Below, piece by piece: positions 58,263-64,000 of a DNA stretch of 64,000 nt. How positions within the stretch are numbered: position 1 is the first letter of the stretch; each line of letters starts with the position of its first letter. The notes under the pieces are model-generated. The model searched no databases and was not told the origin of the DNA. It saw only the letters and a list, made by a program, of their open reading frames with translations. The stretch lies in contig NZ_CP059491.1 in assembly GCF_014041935.1 (NCBI RefSeq), positions 3,224,001 to 3,288,000 on the forward strand, in the 5' to 3' direction. Position numbers and translations under genes: made by a program. This stretch comes from Gordonia jinghuaiqii. Its GTDB lineage: Bacteria; Actinomycetota; Actinomycetes; Mycobacteriales; Mycobacteriaceae.

Positions 58263-59950
58263 CGTCCGGCGGTGGTCGAACCGGCGATCCGGTGCGCGGC
58301 GTCGGCGAAGGCGTCGCCTCGCCTGCCGTATCCGGCGAACATGTCCAGCGACGCCGCGGCGGGCGCGAGGAGTACCGCGTCGGGCGTCGGGTCTGAGGTC
58401 GTGGCGAGCGCCCAGGCCTCCTCGACGGCCCGGTCCATGACCGCGACGGCAGTCGCCCGTTCCGTTTCCGCGACGCCGGCCTGCTTGTCCGGGACGGCGG
58501 TCGGCGACTCCGAGGTGTCGGAGGTGCGGTAGGTGTCGGGGAGCCGGTCAGGGCTTGCGAGCGGGGAGTCGGGAGCGGGCAGTCCCGGGCGATGCGCGTT
58601 CACCGTGCCATCGTCCCCTGTGAATACTGTGACTGTTGGGACTTCTGGGGCGTGTCGCGCGATCGCCTCGACAACCAGCGATCGATCTCGGCCGATGGCG
58701 ACCACGCCGGCGAGCCGGTCGCCCACCGCCACGAGCATGTCGTCGAGCGAGGCGCCCTTGAGCAGGCCTCCCGCGATGAGCACCACCCGGCCGAACGCCG
58801 AGATCGCGGCCTGCGCGGCGTGCGGATTGGTGGCCTTGGAGTCGTCGACGAAGGCGATTCCCTCGCGGGTGGCCACCACCTCTCCCCGATGTCGCGCCGG
58901 GCGGAACGCACTGAGCCCGGCGCGCACGGCGTTCCCGTCGACGCCGATGGCCAACGCGAGCGCGGCGGCTGCGAGCGCGTCGGACACGCCGGACGGACCG
59001 GCCGGGCTGACCTCGTCGGCGGCGTACAGCGGCCCGGCGCCGAAGGCGCGGTCCACCAGCTGCCCGTCGACGACGCCGAGCTGGCCCGGCCCGGGCGGGC
59101 CGAGGGTGAATCCGACACGACGTCCCGACGCCGGGAGCCCGGAGGCGACCGCGTCGTCGAGTCCGACGACCGAGATCGCACCGCGCAGGGCGCCGGCCTT
59201 GGCCGCTGCGTAGGCCTCGAAGGTGCCGTGCCAGTCCAGGTGGTCGTCGGCGACGTTGAGCACGACGCCGGCGTCGGGCCGGATCGACGGCGCCCAGTGC
59301 AGCTGGAACGACGACAGTTCGGCACACAGGACGTCGACGCGTGGGGTGGCGCGCATCGCGTCGAGAACGGGCAGCCCGATGTTGCCGCAGGCCGCGCCCG
59401 CACGTCCCGAGGCGTCGATGATCCCGGCCAGCATCGAGGTGGTCGTCGTCTTGCCGTTGGTGCCGGTGACCACCAGCCAGGTGCGCGGCTCACCGAGCAG
59501 GCCTGCCGCGTCGACCCGCCAGGCCAGCTCGACCTCGCCCCAGACGGGGATGCCGGCGTCGGCGGCGGCCGTGACGAGCGCGTTGGTGGGCGCGAAGCCC
59601 GGTGACACGACCACGACCGCGGTGTGGGCGGTCCATGCGGGGTCGGCGAGGAGGTCGGCCGTCGCGACGGGTTCGACGCCCTGCGACGTCAGTTCGGCCA
59701 CTCCGGTGACCGCGTCGATCGCCGACCGCCTGGCGTCGGGGTCGGCCGCACGGGTGGCGAAGCGGTCGTCGGCGAGCAGGACGTGGACGCCCAGGGTGAC
59801 CAGGTAGCGGGTGGCGGACATCCCGGCGGTCCCCGCGCCGCCGACGACGACCGTGCGTCCGGCCAACCCGAGTGCGGCCGCACCCTCGGGCCCGGTCACG
59901 GGGGCTACCGGCGAGGACAGATCAGCTGAGGAGGGATCCGGCTCAACCAT
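58259..59950 (-). CDS. murD: UDP-MurNAc-L-Ala--D-glutamate ligase
   Basis: 563 residues. Rossmann-like start ([24 protein letters not shown]), ATP site [21 protein letters not shown] (~163), [33 protein letters not shown], and C-terminal [17 protein letters not shown] with [14 protein letters not shown] ~54-residue low-complexity insertion near residues 445-498 ([20 protein letters not shown] region) sits in the C-terminal domain and makes the protein longer than usual. Overlaps mraY by 8 bp and ftsW by 4 bp. Confidence 0.95.
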   Translation of the reverse strand: MVEPDPSSADLSSPVAPVTGPEGAAALGLAGRTVVVGGAGTAGMSATRYLVTLGVHVLLADDRFATRAADPDARRSAIDAVTGVAELTSQGVEPVATADLLADPAWTAHTAVVVVSPGFAPTNALVTAAADAGIPVWGEVELAWRVDAAGLLGEPRTWLVVTGTNGKTTTTSMLAGIIDASGRAGAACGNIGLPVLDAMRATPRVDVLCAELSSFQLHWAPSIRPDAGVVLNVADDHLDWHGTFEAYAAAKAGALRGAISVVGLDDAVASGLPASGRRVGFTLGPPGPGQLGVVDGQLVDRAFGAGPLYAADEVSPAGPSGVSDALAAAALALAIGVDGNAVRAGLSAFRPARHRGEVVATREGIAFVDDSKATNPHAAQAAISAFGRVVLIAGGLLKGASLDDMLVAVGDRLAGVVAIGRDRSLVVEAIARHAPEVPTVTVFTGDDGTVNAHRPGLPAPDSPLASPDRLPDTYRTSDTSESPTAVPDKQAGVAETERATAVAVMDRAVEEAWALATTSDPTPDAVLLAPAAASLDMFAGYGRRGDAFADAAHRIAGSTTAGR

Positions 59951-61040
59951 TGGCGGTCAGGAACTCGCCGTAGAACAGCGACAGGCCGAGTGCGCAGGCG
60001 ATGGCGGTGAGCAGCCAGAACCTGATGATCACCGTCGTCTCGGCCCAGCCCCCGAGTTCGAAGTGGTGATGGAACGGGGCCATCCGGAACACTCGTCGTC
60101 CGGTGGTCCGGAAGAAGGCGATCTGGATCACCACCGACATGATCTCGGCGACGAACAGCGCGCCGATGACGACGGCGAGGAGTTCGGTTCGGGTGGTGAT
60201 CGACAGGCCGGCGAGCATGCCGCCGAGCGCCAGCGACCCGGTGTCGCCCATGAAGATCTTGGCCGGTGCGGCGTTCCACCACAGGAAGCCGAGGCAGGCG
60301 CCGCCGCCGGCCACCGCGATGAGGGCGAGGTCGAGCGGGTCGCGGACCTGGTAGCAACCGGTGGGGATGTCGCTGGGCGGTTTGGCACCGCCCGCGCAGG
60401 CGTTGACGAACTGGAAGAAGGTGACCAGGACGTAGGAGCCCAGGACCATGGCCATCGAACCGGCCGCCAGACCGTCGAGTCCGTCGGTGAAGTTCACCGC
60501 GTTGGACCAGGCGGCGACGACGAGCCAGCAGAACACCACGAAGACGACGGCGCCGAGCGAGATGGCGTCGATGTCGCGGACGTAGGACAGGTTGGTGCTG
60601 GCCGGGGTGTAGCCGTAGTCGTTGCGGAACTGCAGGACCAGGATGCCGAACAGGATCGCGGCGATGAACTGCCCGATCGACTTGGCGGTCTTGTTCAGCC
60701 CCAGGTTCCGGTGTTTGCGGATCTTGATCATGTCGTCGAGGAAGCCGACCATGCCCAGCGCGGTCGCCAGGCCCAGGACCAGCAGGCCCGACGCGGTGGG
60801 TCCGTTACCCCCGTCGGTGAACACCCCGATGAGGTGCGAGCCGAAGTAGCCCGCCCAGAGCGCCGCGAGGATCGCCACCCCGCCCATCGACGGTGTGCCG
60901 CGCTTGGTCTGGTGACTCTTCGGGCCCTCGACCCGGATCTCCTGGCCGAATCCCTGCCGGGAGAACACCTTGACCAGGACGGGGGTCAGCAGGATCGACA
61001 CCGCGATCGCGATCGCACCCGCCAAGAGGATCTGTGTCAC
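59943..61040 (-). CDS. mraY: Phospho-MurNAc-pentapeptide transferase (MraY)
   Basis: 365 residues, about ten helices. Makes lipid I by moving phospho-MurNAc-pentapeptide to decaprenyl phosphate. Motifs [31 protein letters not shown] (Asp pair), [28 protein letters not shown] and [10 protein letters not shown] are all present. GTG start preceded by GAGGG. Upstream is a 126-bp spacer with imperfect repeats (CTGTCCCCGCTCACGCTT type), then the MurF-like gene. Confidence 0.97.
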   Translation of the reverse strand: MTQILLAGAIAIAVSILLTPVLVKVFSRQGFGQEIRVEGPKSHQTKRGTPSMGGVAILAALWAGYFGSHLIGVFTDGGNGPTASGLLVLGLATALGMVGFLDDMIKIRKHRNLGLNKTAKSIGQFIAAILFGILVLQFRNDYGYTPASTNLSYVRDIDAISLGAVVFVVFCWLVVAAWSNAVNFTDGLDGLAAGSMAMVLGSYVLVTFFQFVNACAGGAKPPSDIPTGCYQVRDPLDLALIAVAGGGACLGFLWWNAAPAKIFMGDTGSLALGGMLAGLSITTRTELLAVVIGALFVAEIMSVVIQIAFFRTTGRRVFRMAPFHHHFELGGWAETTVIIRFWLLTAIACALGLSLFYGEFLTANG

Positions 61041-61166
61041 CGTGCTGCCCTCGTGTTCACTCTGTCCCCGCTCACGCTTCTGTCCCCACTCACGCTTGTC
61101 TCTTCCGAACCCGGCCGGTGTCCTGCACCAGGTGTGTGTCCTGCGCCTTCTGCCGCCTCGGCCGGG

Positions 61167-61694
61167 TCACGTCGGGTCCCCTCCCGGCGTCGAGGCGTCG
61201 ACGGGCTGCCATCCGCAGCGCGCACCCCAGGCGTCGACGACCGAGTCGAGGTCGGCGCCCGCGGCGGCGACGAGGATGACGTCACCGGCGGCCGGCCGCC
61301 AGTCCGGATCGACGTCGACGAGTTCGGCCGCGTCGGAAACGGTGGCGACGATGCGCGCCTCGTCGCCCCAGGACCCTTCCATGACCGCCCCCTGGTGCAG
61401 CGCGTGCACCGAACGCGAATCCCCCACGCAGAGAGTCTTGTCGACTGCCAGCCGGACCGCCAGACGACCCAGCAGATCGTGTTCGACGACGCGCTGGTTC
61501 TCCGGGACGCCCTCGGGTGAGGCGAGTTCGGCGATGATCGCCCAGGTACGGGGCCGTCCCGTGCCGCGGGAGCCCGCAGGTTCTACACCGCGGGCGGAGC
61601 CCGCAAATTCTACGAGGCGTCGTACCAGGAGGCGTGCGTCGTCGACCGTCACCGGTGTCTCCCCGCGGATCACCGTGACGTGGGGTGCGGTCAT
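61167..61694 (-). CDS. Stand-alone MurF C-terminal-domain protein (truncated MurF, likely non-catalytic)
   Basis: 175 residues in the normal murF slot between murE and mraY; ATG overlaps the murE stop (ATGA). The body resembles domain 3 of MurF: TWAIIAELASPEG (MurF: SWAVLGEM-ELG), EHDLLGRLAVRLAVDKTLCVGD (EHDRIGRLAVRL-VSRLVVVG), HALHQGAVMEGSWGD (AMHHGAVLEGAWG) and GDVILVAAAGADL (GDVVLVKAS-AAGL). The first ~45 residues match the start of that domain (VTVDDA), but the conserved YNANP after DDA is missing. There is no N-terminal domain and no GKT ATP site, so it cannot be a complete ligase. Third-position GC is high and the frame is intact, so it looks kept rather than decayed. A complete MurF must be encoded elsewhere or replaced. 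Confidence 0.8.
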   Translation of the reverse strand: MTAPHVTVIRGETPVTVDDARLLVRRLVEFAGSARGVEPAGSRGTGRPRTWAIIAELASPEGVPENQRVVEHDLLGRLAVRLAVDKTLCVGDSRSVHALHQGAVMEGSWGDEARIVATVSDAAELVDVDPDWRPAAGDVILVAAAGADLDSVVDAWGARCGWQPVDASTPGGDPT

Positions 61695-63355
61695 CGATCA
61701 CCCTCGGTCGTCGCGCCCGGGGCCGGGGCGTCAGGCGCCGGGGGTCCGGTCACCGATGCCAGCGCTTCGGCGACGACCTCCCGGTCGTCGAACGGATGCT
61801 TCACGCCGTCGATCTCCTGCCCTGCTTCGTGTCCTTTGCCCGCGACCAGGACGATGTCGCCCGGCCGGGCCCAGCCGATGGCCTCGATGATCGCCGCGGC
61901 ACGGTCGCCGACCTCGCGCACCGGTTCGGCGCCCGCGGGCCGGTCGGAGTCCGCGACCGAGCGCGCTCCGGCGAGCACTTCTGAACGGATCGCGGCGGGA
62001 TCTTCGGTGCGCGGGTTGTCGTCGGTGACGATGACGAGTTCGGCGCCGCGCGCGGCGGCGTCGCCCATGAGCGGACGCTTGCTGGTGTCGCGATCTCCGC
62101 CTGCACCGAGGACGACGGCCACCCGGCCCGTCGTCTGTTCCCGCAGCGTCGCCAGGACTGCCTGCACGGCACCGGGTTTGTGGGCGTAGTCCACCAGCGC
62201 GAGGAAGGGTTGTCCCAGGTCGATGCGCTGCAGCCGGCCCGGCACACTCACCGATGCGACGGCGTCGAGGGCCGTGGAGATCGACACCCCGGCCGCGTGG
62301 GCGACGGCCACCGCGAGCAACCCGTTGGCCACGTTGTAGCGGCCGGGCAGCGGGATGAGGAGTTCGTGGTCGCCGTCGGGTTCGGTGAACGGTGTCTTGG
62401 AGGTGCCATCCGCGGCGAGGTGGGACTCACCGGCGTGCCAGTGCGCGGGCGTCGGCCCGGTCGAGACCGTGATCGGCTGCAGGTGGGCCGCCTCACCGGG
62501 GCGGCGCGCGAGTTCGGCCATACGTCTGCCCCATTCGTCGTCGACGCAGACGACGGCGCGGACCGCGTGGGTCGGAGACGAGGGGACGAACAGCTGCGCT
62601 TTGGCGTCGAAGTAGGCGCGCATCGTCGAATGGAAGTCGAGATGATCCTGCGAGAGGTTGGTGAACGCGCCGATGGCGAAGTGTGCGCCGTCGACCCGTC
62701 CGAGCGCGAGTGCGTGGCTCGACACCTCCATGACGACGACGTCCACGCCGTCCTCGAGCATCGCCGCGAGCAGTGCCTGGAGGGTGGGAGCCTCCGGTGT
62801 CGTCAGCGTGCTCGGCTGGGCGACCCCGTTCACGCGCGTCTCCACCGTCCCGATCAGACCCACCGAATGGCCCGCGGCCAGCAGTGCGGCCTCGACGAGG
62901 TAGGACGTGGTGGTCTTGCCCGATGTCCCGGTGATCCCGATCAGCTTGAGTCGCTGCGACGGGTTGCCGTACACCCGGGCGCTCACGTTGCCGAGGATGG
63001 TGCGCGGTGCGGGGTGGACGAGGACCGCGACGGCCGTCTCCGGCGGGAGCACGCGGGCGAGTTCGGCCCGGCCGGCCGGGTCGGTGAGGATGACTGTCGC
63101 ACCCGCGGCCACGGCCTGATCGGCGAACCGCGCACCGTGTGTGGCCGCACCGGGCAATGCGGCGAACAGGTCGCCCGGCGCCACCTCCTGGGCGCGCAGG
63201 GTCACCCCGGTCACGCTCGTCTCCCGGTCGGCGCCGCCGACGAGATCGAGTCGGGCACCGGTCGCCGTGGACAGCACGGCGACGGGTGTCGGTGTGACCT
63301 CGCGTGGCCGAATGGGTCCGCCGGCACGGCCAGATGATCGTCGACGAGACGCCAT
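61691..63355 (-). CDS. murE: UDP-MurNAc-tripeptide synthetase (meso-DAP adding)
   Basis: 554 residues. N-terminal UDP-MurNAc domain (VTGVTLRAQEVAPGDLFAALPGAATHGARF), ATP site LIGITGTSGKTTTSYLVEAALL (~145), TNLSQDHLDFHSTMRAYFDAKAQLF, and VDYAHKPGAVQAVLATLRE. The DNPR motif in VTDDNPRTEDPAAIRSEVLAG selects meso-diaminopimelate, matching the expected wall type. Tail extended by Pro/Ala. It is translationally coupled to the MurF-like gene. Confidence 0.96.
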   Translation of the reverse strand: MASRRRSSGRAGGPIRPREVTPTPVAVLSTATGARLDLVGGADRETSVTGVTLRAQEVAPGDLFAALPGAATHGARFADQAVAAGATVILTDPAGRAELARVLPPETAVAVLVHPAPRTILGNVSARVYGNPSQRLKLIGITGTSGKTTTSYLVEAALLAAGHSVGLIGTVETRVNGVAQPSTLTTPEAPTLQALLAAMLEDGVDVVVMEVSSHALALGRVDGAHFAIGAFTNLSQDHLDFHSTMRAYFDAKAQLFVPSSPTHAVRAVVCVDDEWGRRMAELARRPGEAAHLQPITVSTGPTPAHWHAGESHLAADGTSKTPFTEPDGDHELLIPLPGRYNVANGLLAVAVAHAAGVSISTALDAVASVSVPGRLQRIDLGQPFLALVDYAHKPGAVQAVLATLREQTTGRVAVVLGAGGDRDTSKRPLMGDAAARGAELVIVTDDNPRTEDPAAIRSEVLAGARSVADSDRPAGAEPVREVGDRAAAIIEAIGWARPGDIVLVAGKGHEAGQEIDGVKHPFDDREVVAEALASVTGPPAPDAPAPGATTEGDR

Positions 63356-63562
63356 GGGTGCTCCTCGCCTCCTCGTGTGTGGTCGGGCCTGGTTCAGGCT
63401 GTGGTGTCAGTGGGATGGGCGGTTACAGGTCGGGATCCCGGCGGGCCGGCCCGGCGCAGAATTGCACTTACGATACCGACCCGCGGATGGGCCCCCGCGG
63501 ACGCGTGTACGCCGGGCGGTGTCCGTGGGCGATATGCCCGGACAGCGCGGAGTGTGGTGTCC
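63356..63562. other. ftsI-murE spacer
   Basis: This 207-bp spacer has no gene I can support. Near 63461-63480 lies GAATTGCACTTACGATACC; on the plus strand it has a TTGCAC and on the minus strand GTATCGT, but no clean promoter for murE. murE may be read through from ftsI. Confidence 0.4.
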
Positions 63563-64000
63563 TCAGCGGGCGACGAGCGTCATTCGGGGCGCCGGCGGCG
63601 AGAGGGGCACCTGCGACCGCTGCAACATCCACGACGCGATGGTCGAGAACAGCGGGCCGGCCGACTGGCCGCCGGAACCATCGGAGCTGCGGCGCGGATT
63701 GTCCAGCATGATCCCGATGACGTAGCGCGGATCGTCCGCGGGCGCGATCCCCGCGAAGGTGATGTTGTAGTTCGAGTTCGAGTAGCAGCCACAGGACGGG
63801 TCGACCTGCTGGGCGGTGCCGGTCTTGCCCGAGATCTGGTATCCGTCGACAGCGGCCTTGGTGCCGGTGCCCATCTGCACGCCCATCGGATCGTCCTGCA
63901 CCACCGAGCGGAACATGTCGCGCACGGTTCGCGCAGTCGCCGGACTGACGACGCGTACGGGGTCCGGGCGGGCGCGGTCCTCGGTTCCGGCGCCGTCGCG
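63563..64000 (-). CDS. ftsI: Peptidoglycan D,D-transpeptidase FtsI/PBP3 (PbpB), C-terminal part
   Basis: The last ~145 residues of the septal class B penicillin-binding protein; the gene runs off the right edge. The KTG box is seen in GYQISGKTGTAQQVDPSCGCYS, followed by FAGIAPADDPRYVIGIMLDNPRR. The serine motifs lie outside the window. FtsI crosslinks the strands made by FtsW. Position before murE matches the dcw order. Two Cys follow the KTG box (SCGC). Confidence 0.92.
   Translation of the reverse strand, partial: RDGAGTEDRARPDPVRVVSPATARTVRDMFRSVVQDDPMGVQMGTGTKAAVDGYQISGKTGTAQQVDPSCGCYSNSNYNITFAGIAPADDPRYVIGIMLDNPRRSSDGSGGQSAGPLFSTIASWMLQRSQVPLSPPAPRMTLVAR

Noticed and set aside
61041..61166. 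Possible missing MurF coding sequence in the gap before mraY
   Set aside because: Only 126 bp with imperfect CTGTCCCC/CTCACGCTT repeats; far too short for the MurF N-terminal and ATP-binding domains.

Overview
The window is one continuous stretch of high-GC chromosome from a mycolic-acid-type actinobacterium (order Mycobacteriales). Gordonia is my best guess, on general resemblance only. Supporting this are a yrbE-mce operon with an Mce-associated protein, Wag31/DivIVA and SepF beside ftsZ, a BioQ-type biotin regulon with the mycobacterial auxiliary protein BsaP, an MTB12-like antigen, an F420/deazaflavin-type Ddn-like protein, an ECF41 sigma factor, a eukaryotic-like IleRS under a translational T-box, and frequent GTG and leaderless starts. 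I see no transposase, prophage, CRISPR array, tRNA or rRNA.

Layout. (1) 1-5629: biotin operon bioA-bioF-bioD-bioB-bsaP-DUF2567 on the minus strand, divergent from bioQ, with three dyads between them. (2) 5804-8005: membrane acyltransferase with an SGNH domain. (3) 8136-24652: the glycogen-to-trehalose genes glgX-treY and treZ on the plus strand, split by a complete nine-gene mce lipid-uptake operon on the minus strand. (4) 24746-42722: ilvA, a secreted beta-propeller protein, dnaE1, a Ser/Thr kinase, rluD-lspA, two lipoproteins, ansA, dinB, a Ddn-like/TetR pair and an oxidoreductase-ECF41 operon. (5) 42804-49601: ileS with its T-box, a Pro/Gln-rich membrane protein, wag31, yggT and sepF. (6) 49715-64000: yggS, pgeF and the dcw cell-wall/division cluster read backwards: ftsZ, ftsQ, murC, murG, ftsW, murD, mraY, a MurF-like remnant, murE and the end of ftsI.

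How the genes fit together. BioF/A/D/B make biotin from pimeloyl precursors; BsaP supports BioB; BioQ probably represses bioA through the three dyads. GlgX debranches glycogen, TreY isomerises the chain end and TreZ releases trehalose, the sugar of trehalose mycolates. Wag31, SepF, FtsZ/Q/W/I and the Mur enzymes serve polar growth, septation and peptidoglycan precursor synthesis.

Most notable. In the slot where murF should lie, between murE and mraY, there is only a 175-codon intact gene that matches the C-terminal domain of MurF. It lacks the N-terminal and ATP-binding domains and the conserved YNANP motif. Other points are a leaderless seven-codon leader ORF coupled to glgX, an acidic linker inside GlgX, an ECF41 promoter overlapping a perfect inverted repeat, and short tandem repeats that repeatedly sit at the 3' ends of genes.
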